Positions 25,593 through 34,762 of a stretch of 64,000 nucleotides of DNA are shown here, piece after piece. The stretch lies in NCBI GenBank assembly GCA_017525505.1, contig JAFXSR010000024.1:1-64000 (forward strand), in the 5' to 3' direction. The first letter of the stretch is position 1. Each line of letters opens with the position of its first letter. This DNA comes from Bacteroidales bacterium (lineage in GTDB: Bacteria > Bacteroidota > Bacteroidia > Bacteroidales > WCHB1-69). Under the pieces are notes generated by a model. It made no database searches. It worked only from the letters and a program-made list of their open reading frames with translations, and was not told the DNA's origin. Position numbers and translations under genes: made by a program.

Positions 25593-26837
25593 TCAATAAA
25601 GAAGTGCTTTGTCGTGGGCATCGACAAAGGCATTGAAAAACAGGTCGCCAAGCAACTTGTATCCTTTTACCGTGAAATGGATGCGGTCGGTTTGGGCATA
25701 GCCGTTCTGCCGCCATCTGTCCATTGATTTCAAGCCGCCCATGATGTCGAACTGATCCCAAACCGCCCCTTGGGTTAAATCGGCTAGACGGTAAAACACC
25801 TCCCGCACCTGGAGATTGTTTTTGTTTACCGCATAATTACGTCTGGAAATCTTTTTGTAGGAATCATTATTGGTAATAAAAACAAAGGCACACTCGGGAT
25901 TCACCTTCTGAATGCGCTGAATCAGCTGCAAATACCTGTTTTTGAAAGTCAAGGAATCGAAATGATCACTATTGGCATCATTGATTCCGATACCGAAAAT
26001 AACCATATCGGGCTGCAACAGCTCCATGTCCAACTCGAAATACGGACAACGCAGATAGTCGTCCAAATCGGCCCCGTTCACCCCGATGGAGTGAAATGTG
26101 AGCCCTGGACTGTCATTGTCCAAAAAAACACCGGTCAAGGTGAACCTTTGGGAGGAATCACAAGGCATGACTACGGTAAATGAATCTGTAAAATCTTTAA
26201 CATCAAACACATACCGCCTTAAATCAGGATCTTTAATGACGGGATAGTAGTAGGTCGTATCCACACGGATCCACGGCACCACCTTGCCATCATTGGATTC
26301 GCCCAACACGATGATTCTGTTAGTGCAGAACTCCAAATCCTCGTCATTCAGGGTAATTTTGATTTCGGCTGGCTGGCCCTGCACATACACTGCGATTCCT
26401 GTGGCTCCCAGCGGCGTGGGATGTTCCTGATACACATTGCGGATCAGCTGGAACTCGCAAGAGCGCTTCACCTTGTAATCGGCTGGATTGTTGCACTTGT
26501 TGGCTGCCGAATAAGGGAAAATCATGCCTCTGCGGGCTGTCAGATGCGGATACGACAACAGGAGGTTGCGACGGATGGTATGGGAAAGTGTGCCGGCCTG
26601 CACATGCGAAGAGCCCAAATGCAGGATATTCACATTGCCCTCGCCGGTATTGACCACCTTGTCAAACTTCTGAAAAAAAGGAAGCAATTTAGAATTCTGT
26701 ATGTCAAAAGCAAAAGTATCCGCTTCAAAATGGGCAAATTCCAAAGTATCCAACGGCTGTTTTTCCATTTGTGCGGACAGCGGACAGATGGCCAGCCTCA
26801 CCAACAGACAAAAAAACAAAATTATTTTGCGCTCCAT
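25593..26837 (-). CDS. Secreted SGNH/GDSL-like hydrolase (first of a pair)
   Basis: 414 residues with a signal peptide (ILFFCLLVRLAICPLSAQ). SGNH blocks are present but modified: block I reads HLGSSHVQAG (GSS in place of GDS, serine kept), block II SIGVNGA, block III IFGIGINDAN, and block V DRIHFTVKGY with the Asp-x-x-His pair. A carbohydrate-binding-like insert (residues 150-270) separates blocks I and II. Such proteins often act as polysaccharide or peptidoglycan O-acetyl transferases or esterases with an MBOAT partner, but no MBOAT gene is adjacent. It overlaps the upstream homologue by 16 bases. Confidence 0.75.
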   Translation of the reverse strand: MERKIILFFCLLVRLAICPLSAQMEKQPLDTLEFAHFEADTFAFDIQNSKLLPFFQKFDKVVNTGEGNVNILHLGSSHVQAGTLSHTIRRNLLLSYPHLTARRGMIFPYSAANKCNNPADYKVKRSCEFQLIRNVYQEHPTPLGATGIAVYVQGQPAEIKITLNDEDLEFCTNRIIVLGESNDGKVVPWIRVDTTYYYPVIKDPDLRRYVFDVKDFTDSFTVVMPCDSSQRFTLTGVFLDNDSPGLTFHSIGVNGADLDDYLRCPYFELDMELLQPDMVIFGIGINDANSDHFDSLTFKNRYLQLIQRIQKVNPECAFVFITNNDSYKKISRRNYAVNKNNLQVREVFYRLADLTQGAVWDQFDIMGGLKSMDRWRQNGYAQTDRIHFTVKGYKLLGDLFFNAFVDAHDKALLY

Positions 26838-28264
26838 AGAGAATCCAATTGGGTCGGGTCTGTATTTTTGCGTAATTGGTAGAAATTATAGACTTCTTCG
26901 AAAGATTTCGCCATGATATCACCCATAATTTCGGCTCCTTTGGGGGTAAAATGGATATAGTCGGGGCCTGCCCAACCTGATTTCACCCACTGAATCATGG
27001 AATTCTCGCCACCCATAGCGGCATACATGTCCCAATAGGCGGCCCCATTCTCGTGGGCGGCCTCTTTCAAGGCGGCAATCAGCCCCGGCAAGCAAGGATA
27101 GGTACGCAAATTACCACCTCCTTTGCGGGTGGACATATCTGACGGACCGATATAGACAATCTTCGCCTTGGGATATAGCGAATGGATATACCTTATTTGC
27201 TTGGAAGTAGCCTCTTTGAACTTCTGGATACTGGCGTCATTATAGATGGAAGGCACCGAATTGCCACCGAACTGCAGCAGAATGATGCCCACATCCGACA
27301 ACTCATAGCAACGCTGCAGCATAGTGTCTTTCAGCTGGGTAAAAATCGTGCCAGAGCACCCTCGCAGGGGGATATTATCCACATTCACACCGTAACCGTC
27401 ATCCACCATGATACCGTAAATGTCCGACGAACCCGACATTTTGACGGTCAACGTAGTGGCTTCCGTATCTAACTGGCACTGCAAAAGCTGGATACCCACG
27501 CCCGGACTCACCAAGTCATACTTCTGCTGCTGGCCACGAGCCGACACGGTGGCATTGAACTTGCCCGTGCGGTCGTTCACCAATATCTTCACGGAAGAGA
27601 AATGCCTCACCCGCTCGCGAGCGGCATTATGTTTGGAAGCATAAATGTTGACCACGGCAGAGCTACCCATACGGTAACTCTTGGCCATGATGCCATAGTT
27701 TCCCGAAGATGTTCGCTCTCCCGCATCTCCGTACGGAGCATAGGCTGTCAGGTCGCCGGTGGCACGCTGCGACACCACCGCCGACGGGATAGTTTGTATC
27801 GCCGGCAACATGCCCGGGCCACCTCCACCGAACACCGACTGGAACCATTCGCGCAAGTTGGCCGACAAACGGTCCATCTCTATTTGCGAATCTCCATAAT
27901 GCATAATCCTGATAATCCGATGATTAGCTTTTGCTTTGTGCATTTCATCAAACACTTTGTCAAAGAAAGTGACATCGTCGTTCGGGAAATAAAACTGTCC
28001 CGCATCCCCGATAATCACTTCCTTGTAATGCGCCAAAGTATCTTTCAGAGAGCGCAATTCCTCCATTCTGATGGAGTCTTGCAATGCTATCAGCGGATCG
28101 GCGGTTTCTGTTTCCAAAGGCTCACGCACCAGCACTTCCTCTATCGAGGGAAAACGCAACTCCGTATCTCCGATTTTCACCCCATCTTCAGGGAAAACCA
28201 TAGCCACAACCGCCAAAATAGCGATAACAGAAAAGATGAAAATCAGAATTTTATAACTCTTCAT
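26822..28264 (-). CDS. Membrane-anchored SGNH/GDSL-like hydrolase (second of a pair)
   Basis: 480 residues with an N-terminal membrane anchor (ILIFIFSVIAILAVVAMVF). Block I is RIMHYGDSQIEMDRL (canonical GDS), block III LLQFGGNSVPS, block V DYIHFTPKGAEIMGD. The last block is clearly related to DRIHFTVKGYKLLGD in the neighbouring gene, so the two are paralogues. The layout suggests a periplasmic esterase or acyltransferase acting on cell-wall or surface glycans; the substrate is unknown. It is expressed ahead of the shorter homologue. Confidence 0.75.
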   Translation of the reverse strand: MKSYKILIFIFSVIAILAVVAMVFPEDGVKIGDTELRFPSIEEVLVREPLETETADPLIALQDSIRMEELRSLKDTLAHYKEVIIGDAGQFYFPNDDVTFFDKVFDEMHKAKANHRIIRIMHYGDSQIEMDRLSANLREWFQSVFGGGGPGMLPAIQTIPSAVVSQRATGDLTAYAPYGDAGERTSSGNYGIMAKSYRMGSSAVVNIYASKHNAARERVRHFSSVKILVNDRTGKFNATVSARGQQQKYDLVSPGVGIQLLQCQLDTEATTLTVKMSGSSDIYGIMVDDGYGVNVDNIPLRGCSGTIFTQLKDTMLQRCYELSDVGIILLQFGGNSVPSIYNDASIQKFKEATSKQIRYIHSLYPKAKIVYIGPSDMSTRKGGGNLRTYPCLPGLIAALKEAAHENGAAYWDMYAAMGGENSMIQWVKSGWAGPDYIHFTPKGAEIMGDIMAKSFEEVYNFYQLRKNTDPTQLDSLWSAK

Positions 28265-28288
28265 GCATCAGAAAAATCAAAAAGAATA

Positions 28289-29197
28289 TCAATGGTGACA
28301 GGCATGTCCGCAAGTGGAACAATCGTGGGTACAGGAATCCGAATGGTCGCAATCCTCGCGATCACAATGATCATGGTCATGTTCCACTTCCTCAATAGGG
28401 GCATTCTCCAGCTGATAAACCACTTCGTCGGCCAAACTCTCGAAGGCCTGGTTGATGAGGGCATTATCCTGGTCCATCAGGTTGCCACCCTTTTCAGCGG
28501 CCTCCCCAACTTCCTGAACCAAAGGAATCTGAGCCAACAAAGTCGTATTGAACTCGCGAGCCAAGGTCAATCCACCACCCTGTCCAAACAGGAAATACTT
28601 CTCTTCGGGATGCTGTTTCGGAGTGAACCAAGCCATATTCTCAACCACACCAAAAAGAGGCACATTCATATTGTCGGGAGCGAACATCTCGGCACCCTTG
28701 CGGGCATCGTTCACCGCAATCACCTGAGGGGTTGTCACGATGATGGCACCTGCAATCCTAAATTGCTGGATAGCAGAAGTCTGGACATCACCAGTTCCCG
28801 GAGGGAAGTCCACAATCATATAGTCAATGTCGCCCCATGCGGTCTGGGTGAACAGCTGGGTAAGCGCACCACCAGCCAGAGGACCTCTCCAGATGACCGC
28901 TTTGTCGCTGGGTACCAGAAAACCGATGGAATTGATCTTCACTCCGTATTTTTCCTTCGGCACCATAATCTCCTTGCCGCTTTCATCCATCGTCACATCC
29001 ACCATTTCGTCTTCCATGCCGAACATTTTCGGAATGGAGGGGCCATAGACATCCGCATCCAGCAAAGCTGTTTTATATCCTTTTTTGGCAAGCATGATGG
29101 CGAGGTTCGCAGAGACTGTGGATTTACCCACACCGCCTTTACCTGAAGCCACCACTATGACATGTTTTACACCCTTAATTACACTTTTAGTCAACAT
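28289..29197 (-). CDS. mrp: Mrp/ApbC-type iron-sulfur carrier ATPase with His/Cys tail
   Basis: 302 residues. Deviant Walker A SGKGGVGKSTVSANLA, then DADVYGPSIPKMFG and DYMIVDFPPGTGD identify the Mrp/NBP35 group. The N-terminal DUF59 domain found in many Mrp proteins is absent; the chain starts directly at the ATPase. The internal CxxC of Proteobacterial ApbC is replaced by ENMAWFTPKQHPEEKY. The last ~35 residues are an unusual metal-binding tail (HDHDHCDREDCDHSDS then CTHDCSTCGHACHH). It probably carries or inserts Fe-S clusters; the tail may bind Fe, Zn or Ni. Confidence 0.9.
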   Translation of the reverse strand: MLTKSVIKGVKHVIVVASGKGGVGKSTVSANLAIMLAKKGYKTALLDADVYGPSIPKMFGMEDEMVDVTMDESGKEIMVPKEKYGVKINSIGFLVPSDKAVIWRGPLAGGALTQLFTQTAWGDIDYMIVDFPPGTGDVQTSAIQQFRIAGAIIVTTPQVIAVNDARKGAEMFAPDNMNVPLFGVVENMAWFTPKQHPEEKYFLFGQGGGLTLAREFNTTLLAQIPLVQEVGEAAEKGGNLMDQDNALINQAFESLADEVVYQLENAPIEEVEHDHDHCDREDCDHSDSCTHDCSTCGHACHH

Positions 29198-29261
29198 AGT
29201 TAATATAATTTATTGATAATAAAATAGTTAAAATAATATTTCACTCAAAAAAACGAGTTTG

Positions 29262-29291
29262 CAAAGATAACATATTTTTCTTGAAGTTCAA
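29262..29291 (-). promoter_or_regulatory. Promoter of the mrp-SGNH operon
   Basis: On the minus strand TTG (29291-29289), a 19-base spacer and TATCTTTG (29269-29262) fit the -33/-7 pattern. The mrp start codon lies about 65 bases downstream of the -7 element. Confidence 0.65.
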
Positions 29292-29351
29292 TGGGGTGTT
29301 TCACAAGAATATACAAACCCTACAAATGCTTTGGCTATACACCTTTTTATG

Positions 29352-29386
29352 TTGACAAAAAAGTAGTGTAAAACACTCAGTGTCAA
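29352..29386. promoter_or_regulatory. Nested dyad upstream of the PBP1A gene, possible operator
   Basis: TTGACA (29352) pairs with TGTCAA (29381-29386), and inside it GTGT pairs with ACAC around AAA. The dyad ends ten bases before the -7 element of the PBP1A promoter, the expected site for a regulator that blocks or aids polymerase. Confidence 0.4.
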
Positions 29387-29396
29387 AAATTATACT

Positions 29397-29404
29397 TATC
29401 TTTG
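29397..29404 (+). promoter_or_regulatory. -7 element (TATCTTTG) of the PBP1A gene
   Basis: Exact TAnnTTTG followed by C, 30 bases before the ATG. The -33 region is occupied by the dyad described separately. Confidence 0.6.
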
Positions 29405-29434
29405 CTGATTAAATTACGATAATTAGCGATAATT

Positions 29435-31735
29435 ATGTACAGCAACGGAAAAACAGAAAAAACAAAGAAAGAGAAAAAGCCAAAAGGCGGTTACAGCAAA
29501 TGGATTAAGCCTTTCTGGATTCTCTATGCCACTGGCATACTGATTCTTGTACTTCTTTTCACTCTCATATCCCTGGGATGGCTCGGCTTCATGCCCTCGT
29601 TGGCGGAACTGGAAAACCCTGAAACCAACCAAGCCACAGAGGTATATTCCTGTGACGGGGAGTTATTAGGAAAATACTATTTTGAGAACCGATCGAACTG
29701 TAAGTTTGACGAGATTTCCCCCTACATGGTGCACGCCCTTATCGCCACCGAGGATGCCCGATTCTACAAGCATTCCGGCATCGACCTAAGGGCATTGTTT
29801 CGTGTGGGTTTCGGTGTGCTGACCCACAACCACAAGGGCGGTGGCAGTACCATCACCCAGCAGCTGGCCAAGAACCTTTTCCCCCGTGACCCCAATGCCA
29901 ACAAAGCCAAGCTGGTACTCACCAAGTTCAAGGAATGGGTGGTGGCCGTCAAGCTGGAGCACGAATTCTCAAAGAACGAAATCATGGCTTTGTACCTCAA
30001 CACTGTGGATTTCGGCAATAACTCCATGGGTATCAAATCGGCTGCCAAAACTTATTTCAACAAAACACCGCTGGAGCTGAACACCGAAGAGGCTGCCATG
30101 CTGGTGGGTATGCTGAAGGCCCCGACCAAATACAGTCCCACACGTCATCCCAACGCCGCCACCGAGCGCCGCAACACCGTGTTGGCACAGATGAACAAAT
30201 ACAAATACCTCACCGATGCTGAGTGCGACTCCTTACAGCAACTGCCCATCGACATGTCCAACTTCTCCGTTCAGGACCACACCGCCGGCAGTGCCACCTA
30301 TTTCCGCGAATATCTGCGCCTTTATATGAACGAATGGTGCAAGAACAACCCCAAGCCCGACGGCTCGCATTACGACATCTACAGCGACGGACTCCGCATC
30401 TATACCACCATCGACTCAAGAATGCAGAAACATGCCGAAGAAGCTGTCTATGAGCACGTTTGCCAGTATCTGCAGCCCATGTTCTTCGAGCACTGGCGAG
30501 GCAAGGAAAACGCACCCTTCGCCAACCTGAGCAAGGAAGAGACCGACCGCATCCTCACCTCCACCATGCGCCGCTCCGAACGATATATGCGAATGAAAGA
30601 CGCCGGTGCTTCGGAAGAGGAAATCAGAAAAGCTTTCAACACCAAAGTGAAAATGAAAGTCTTCTCCTGGAATGGCATGAAAGATACTGTGATGACACCG
30701 ATGGACTCCATCCGCTATATCAAGTCGTTCCTGCACTGCGGACTGATGGCCATGGATGTGAACAGCGGCCATGTGAAAGCCTACGTGGGCGGTACCAACT
30801 ACAAGTACTTCCAGTACGACCACGTCAAACTGTCACGCCGCCAGGTGGGCTCCACCTTCAAACCATACGTCTATACTGTGGCCATGTCCACCGGTGACTA
30901 CTCGCCCTGCACCATGGTGCCCAATATCCCCGTCACCATCCATCTGCCCGACGGACGCACCTGGACCCCGCGTAACTCGGGACATTACAAAGAAGGCCAG
31001 ATGATGCCATTGCGTGAGGCATTGGCTCAGTCATTGAACCAAGTGTCTGCTTACATCATGAAACAATACGGCCCCAACGCCGTCATCGAGCTGGTGCGCC
31101 GCATGGGCATGACCTCCGACATTCCCGCTGTGCCCGCCATCTGCCTGGGAGCCTGTGAACTTTCACTGTATGAGCAGGTTGGCGCTATCAACTGCTTCCC
31201 AAACCAAGGGGTTTATGTAGAACCTACCTTCATCACCAAAATATGCGACAAAGAAGGTAACGTCATCTTCACCTATGTCCCCAAGACCAATGAGGCCATC
31301 GACCAAGTAACCGCATTCAAGACCGTACGTCTGATGCAAGGTGTGGTGGACTTCGGTACCGGCCGCCGTTTGCGTGGACAGTATGAGCTGTCCTTTCCCT
31401 TGGGAGGCAAGACCGGCACCACCGACAACCAGTCCGACGGTTGGTTTGTGGGCTACACTCCCGTGCTGACCTGCGGTATCTGGGTGGGTTGCGAGGACCG
31501 TGCCGCACACTTCCGCTCCACCGCCCTGGGACAAGGTGCCCGCACCGCCCTACCCGTTTTCGGTCTCTTCATGCAAAAGTGCTACAACGACCCCGAACTG
31601 CCATATAAGAGAATTGTGGAGACCCAAGGCAATGGTTACAGCTTCACCGTTCCCGACGCTTTCAGAGGCGACCCGGCCACCGGCTGCGAAGATGCCGCCA
31701 CCCAGGAAAAACGCAAGCAAATCAGCTTCGACTAA
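29435..31735 (+). CDS. Class A penicillin-binding protein 1A
   Basis: 766 residues. A basic cytoplasmic tail and one membrane helix (~27-50) precede the GT51 glycosyltransferase: E106 in TEDARFYKHSGID, GGGSTITQQLAKN, and KLEHEFSKNEIMALYLN. The transpeptidase has S473 in GSTFKP, SLNQVSAY and K659 in KTGTTDNQSDGW. It polymerises and cross-links peptidoglycan in the periplasm. The gene has its own promoter and is divergent from mrp. Confidence 0.96.
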   Translation: MYSNGKTEKTKKEKKPKGGYSKWIKPFWILYATGILILVLLFTLISLGWLGFMPSLAELENPETNQATEVYSCDGELLGKYYFENRSNCKFDEISPYMVHALIATEDARFYKHSGIDLRALFRVGFGVLTHNHKGGGSTITQQLAKNLFPRDPNANKAKLVLTKFKEWVVAVKLEHEFSKNEIMALYLNTVDFGNNSMGIKSAAKTYFNKTPLELNTEEAAMLVGMLKAPTKYSPTRHPNAATERRNTVLAQMNKYKYLTDAECDSLQQLPIDMSNFSVQDHTAGSATYFREYLRLYMNEWCKNNPKPDGSHYDIYSDGLRIYTTIDSRMQKHAEEAVYEHVCQYLQPMFFEHWRGKENAPFANLSKEETDRILTSTMRRSERYMRMKDAGASEEEIRKAFNTKVKMKVFSWNGMKDTVMTPMDSIRYIKSFLHCGLMAMDVNSGHVKAYVGGTNYKYFQYDHVKLSRRQVGSTFKPYVYTVAMSTGDYSPCTMVPNIPVTIHLPDGRTWTPRNSGHYKEGQMMPLREALAQSLNQVSAYIMKQYGPNAVIELVRRMGMTSDIPAVPAICLGACELSLYEQVGAINCFPNQGVYVEPTFITKICDKEGNVIFTYVPKTNEAIDQVTAFKTVRLMQGVVDFGTGRRLRGQYELSFPLGGKTGTTDNQSDGWFVGYTPVLTCGIWVGCEDRAAHFRSTALGQGARTALPVFGLFMQKCYNDPELPYKRIVETQGNGYSFTVPDAFRGDPATGCEDAATQEKRKQISFD

Positions 31736-31772
31736 AACCAGCCCAAAGGCATTATTTCTAAGCCAAACTCTC

Positions 31773-32447
31773 ATGAAATCGCTGACCCTTTTTGGCATCC
31801 CGGCTATTTATATATTTGTCCCCATCGCCTTGATTATTCCGAGAATCCCCGTCATCGGCAAGTTTTTCAATATCATCAATACCGCCATCCACGAATGCGG
31901 ACATGCGGTGATGGCCCTGATTATGCAGGGAAAGGTGCATAAAATCGAGCTGATGCGTGACACCTCTGGCAGCACTGTTACCCAGTGCCCCACCACGATA
32001 GGCAACATACTCGTGTCCCTTGCAGGTTATCCTTTTGCCGCCTTTGCCGGCTGGCTATGCTGCTACCTCAATGAAGTCGGATATCAGAAAGGACTGGTTA
32101 TCGGACTCTCCATCCTGATGGTGGTGATGCTGATATTTTGGATCAGGAACTGGTACGGCTTGATTTGGATTATCCTGTTCTGCTCCTTAAATGGGTGGCT
32201 ACTGCACATGAACAACCAACAATACATCAATATTGCCGCCCTGTTTTACGCCATCGTGGTAATGATTGAGGTCGTCTCTTCCTCCCTTATCCTGCTGGTA
32301 CTCAGCATCAAGGACGGAAATTCAGCTGGTGATGCCACCAACCTCGCCAAATTCACCCACATTCCGGCATTCATCTGGGCACTGCTCTTCCTCGCCTTCT
32401 CCGGCTGGATGGCCTACCTGAGTGCAATGATGGTCATCAATAGTTGA
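31773..32447 (+). CDS. M50B-like membrane metalloprotease
   Basis: 224 residues, five or six membrane helices. HECGHAVMA near residue 39 is an HEXXH zinc motif within a membrane context, as in the peptidase M50B-like family. Later segments (LGIGLSIL-like helix around 105-125, YAIVVMIEVVSSSLILLVL) are hydrophobic. Function in Bacteroidota is not known. I use the ATG at 31773, since an open frame further upstream only overlaps the PBP1A gene. The stop codon sits within a TTGACAG micro-repeat. Confidence 0.75.
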   Translation: MKSLTLFGIPAIYIFVPIALIIPRIPVIGKFFNIINTAIHECGHAVMALIMQGKVHKIELMRDTSGSTVTQCPTTIGNILVSLAGYPFAAFAGWLCCYLNEVGYQKGLVIGLSILMVVMLIFWIRNWYGLIWIILFCSLNGWLLHMNNQQYINIAALFYAIVVMIEVVSSSLILLVLSIKDGNSAGDATNLAKFTHIPAFIWALLFLAFSGWMAYLSAMMVINS

Positions 32448-32485
32448 CAGTTGACAGTCAAAATTAAACAATTGACAATTAATAA
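32443..32485. repeat. TTGACAG/TTGACAATT micro-repeats over a gene end
   Basis: Two TTGACAG units starting at 32444, then CAATTGACAATTAATAA. The TGA stop of the M50B-like gene is part of the first unit. Confidence 0.65.
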
Positions 32486-32521
32486 CTTGCGGGATGAAAG
32501 CTAACAGCTGTTCGAATTCTA

Positions 32522-33229
32522 TCACCTTCCCAAAACGAAGACGGTCGGTTTTTTGTGCAAGTCGATTTGTTCCTTGCGCCAGCGAGCTACGGATTGTGAT
32601 TTCAGGTACTGCTCATCGGTTGCCATATTGCAGGCAACACAGAGGCGCGTGTCGGGCTTGCACACCCTCAGAATGGACTGGAACAGGTGGTTGTTGCGAT
32701 AAGGTGTCTCGATAAACAGCTGGGTCTGGTTGTATTTGACGACTAAATTTTCCAAAGTCTTCAGGCGTTCCTCTCTTCTGTCCTGCTCCACTGGCAAATA
32801 ACCATTAAAGGCAAAGTTCTGTCCATTGAAACCAGAACCCATCAGTGCCAACACAATGGAATTGGGGCCAACAAGCGGCACTACCTCGATGCCAAGCTGG
32901 TGAGCCTTCGCTACCACCACATTGCCGGGATCAGCAATACAGGGTGTTCCCGCATCCGACATCAATCCCACATTCTTTCCTTCTTCACAGCAACGAAGGT
33001 ATTCATTCAGATCCACACCCTGGGTATGTTCATTCAAGAGGAAAAACTCCAAATCGTCGATAGCCTTTTGCAGCCCTAATTTCTTCAGAAAACGGCGACC
33101 TGTACGCAGATCCTCAACAATATACACATCTATATTATTGATAATTTCAGCGTTGAAACGAGGGAAGAGAAAGTCAAAGTCCTTCTCGCCTAAAGAAGAG
33201 GGAATGAGATATAATTTGCCTTTATCCAT
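32522..33229 (-). CDS. RsmI-like SAM-dependent (tetrapyrrole-methylase fold) methyltransferase
   Basis: 235 residues. KLYLIPSSLGE at the start, EDLRTGRRFLKKLG, the conserved GLMSDAGTPCIADPGN loop and VPLVGPNSIVLALMGSG are the RsmI family landmarks; RsmI 2'-O-methylates C1402 of 16S rRNA. The protein is about 45 residues shorter than E. coli RsmI, and Bacteroidota often carry a second, RsmI-related copy, so I do not assign the symbol. It ends the minus-strand run of genes from hutU and shares a 1-base gap with the next upstream gene. Confidence 0.85.
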   Translation of the reverse strand: MDKGKLYLIPSSLGEKDFDFLFPRFNAEIINNIDVYIVEDLRTGRRFLKKLGLQKAIDDLEFFLLNEHTQGVDLNEYLRCCEEGKNVGLMSDAGTPCIADPGNVVVAKAHQLGIEVVPLVGPNSIVLALMGSGFNGQNFAFNGYLPVEQDRREERLKTLENLVVKYNQTQLFIETPYRNNHLFQSILRVCKPDTRLCVACNMATDEQYLKSQSVARWRKEQIDLHKKPTVFVLGR

Positions 33230-33230
33230 A

Positions 33231-34715
33231 TTAAAATTTCAGATAGATATTACTTCCCACCAAATTTTGGACGGGAACCGCATGAGAGAAAGAGAAAATT
33301 TTAAGATCATTCAAGGTGCTCTTCCTGGCAACATCAGCATTCATAAGCTTTTTCAGCTGTCCATCCTGATTAAAGAAAGTGAAAGACCACACAGCGTCGG
33401 AAGGAGTATTGGATGAGGCAAACTTGAATGCGTTACCTGTTTCGATATAATTGTTGCTTTTCACCGTTTTCTTATAATATTCAAGCGTAGTGGAAGTGTC
33501 CGCCAGCACATAATAATCTTTCACCTGCATCATGCATTTATATGCATCCCCCAGATACAGAGACGAAAACACGCTGGCAAAATCAACGAGGACACAAGAG
33601 AAAACCGACTTGGGTGTGTTATTCTGAATGGAATCCACATTCAGACTGTCCGCAAAAAATGAGGCGAAAGAGGCCTTGGTCGTATCTATTTTCAACGCAC
33701 AATAATGATAACTGCAAGTATCTGCCGGCAGCGTGAAATAAACCGATTGGACCGGGGCAATCCGTTGGTAACAGTTTTGCTGGTAGGGATCCGCCATACC
33801 CTCTACATCCCAGTATTTCACTAGCGACAATGGTTTGGCATCATCTACCACCACCAAATTGTTGGCCGTAATAGGCACCACACGTTGCGGAAACTCTCCA
33901 TCAGGCATCGCAGACTCAAACTGCCGCATGGCAGGATTCTCAGTATCGATATATCCCGACAGAAAGATTTCCACATCCGAAAAACGCACCTGATAGGCAC
34001 ACCATGAGGTGAGGTCAGTCCACTCGTCAACAATAGAGCCGTATGACTCGCTCATCTTGCCTTTAAGGTATTCGGCATAGTTTTTCGGATTCACAAGCAG
34101 CCAGTTTTGTTTCTGGTTTTTCTCCACCAATTTGTACAACTGTTTGAACGATTTGTCATGAGCCAATCCCTTGGGGAACTTCAGCTGCACAATTGACTTT
34201 TTAAGCAGCTCAACATCCTCGGAAGCAGAAAAAACATTGTTGTGAAAAACAAACTTAAAATCTTTGTAATGAGTACCGTATGTATAAATTTCATAACCCT
34301 CGAAAGTGATATTGTTACGAGGATCAATTTGTAACAATTTCAGCAGGTTTTTGAAATAATGCTCATCCATACGGGTAGAGAACAGAGGAACTATCTTGTT
34401 GTCAATTACATAACCGGACACCAAGATAGCTCCTTCCCTATTGTTCATCTTTTCCAGAAAAGACTCGTAACCAGCCAGTCCATCCAAGGCAAACAATTCG
34501 GTCAGATACGGCATCAGCGAAGCAGAAGTCTTCACAAACTGCTCATTATCATTAATTTCGAAGATAAACGCCACATCTGGCGGCACCGTTTCTATCAACG
34601 GCCCATTGGTTTGTCTGAAGAAATTATTGTAAAAGAATATCGCCGCAAGAATCAGCACTATACCGACTGACGCTGTGGTGATAATCCATGCCTTGGTGTT
34701 GTTGGTTGCGGTCAT
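33231..34715 (-). CDS. Membrane-anchored periplasmic protein of unknown function
   Basis: 494 residues: short cytoplasmic N-terminus, one membrane helix (residues ~8-28, IITTASVGIVLILAAIFFY) and a ~460-residue extracytoplasmic part. The opening ETVPPDVAFIFEINDNEQF recalls DUF3352-type proteins of Bacteroidota. No catalytic signature. The gene is separated from the methyltransferase by one base, so the pair is co-expressed. DUF5606 lies upstream. Confidence 0.65.
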   Translation of the reverse strand: MTATNNTKAWIITTASVGIVLILAAIFFYNNFFRQTNGPLIETVPPDVAFIFEINDNEQFVKTSASLMPYLTELFALDGLAGYESFLEKMNNREGAILVSGYVIDNKIVPLFSTRMDEHYFKNLLKLLQIDPRNNITFEGYEIYTYGTHYKDFKFVFHNNVFSASEDVELLKKSIVQLKFPKGLAHDKSFKQLYKLVEKNQKQNWLLVNPKNYAEYLKGKMSESYGSIVDEWTDLTSWCAYQVRFSDVEIFLSGYIDTENPAMRQFESAMPDGEFPQRVVPITANNLVVVDDAKPLSLVKYWDVEGMADPYQQNCYQRIAPVQSVYFTLPADTCSYHYCALKIDTTKASFASFFADSLNVDSIQNNTPKSVFSCVLVDFASVFSSLYLGDAYKCMMQVKDYYVLADTSTTLEYYKKTVKSNNYIETGNAFKFASSNTPSDAVWSFTFFNQDGQLKKLMNADVARKSTLNDLKIFSFSHAVPVQNLVGSNIYLKF

Positions 34716-34720
34716 AAGAG

Positions 34721-34762
34721 TATAAAGTTTATAGTATAAAGTTTATAGTTTTCAGTTTTCAG
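34721..34762. repeat. Micro-repeats providing the stop of the DUF5606 gene
   Basis: On the minus strand the unit GAAAACT occurs twice and is followed by two copies of ATAAACTTTATACT. The reading GAA AAC TGA ends the DUF5606 gene, the same arrangement as at 16911-16932. Confidence 0.7.

Noticed and set aside
27602..29146. Long open frame (514 codons) on the plus strand
   Set aside because: It is antisense to the SGNH gene and mrp, both of which have full family motifs; its product has no signal, domain or promoter.
31500..31772. Upstream in-frame extension of the M50B-like gene
   Set aside because: It overlaps the 3' end of the PBP1A gene out of frame; the ATG at 31773 gives a normal membrane protein start.
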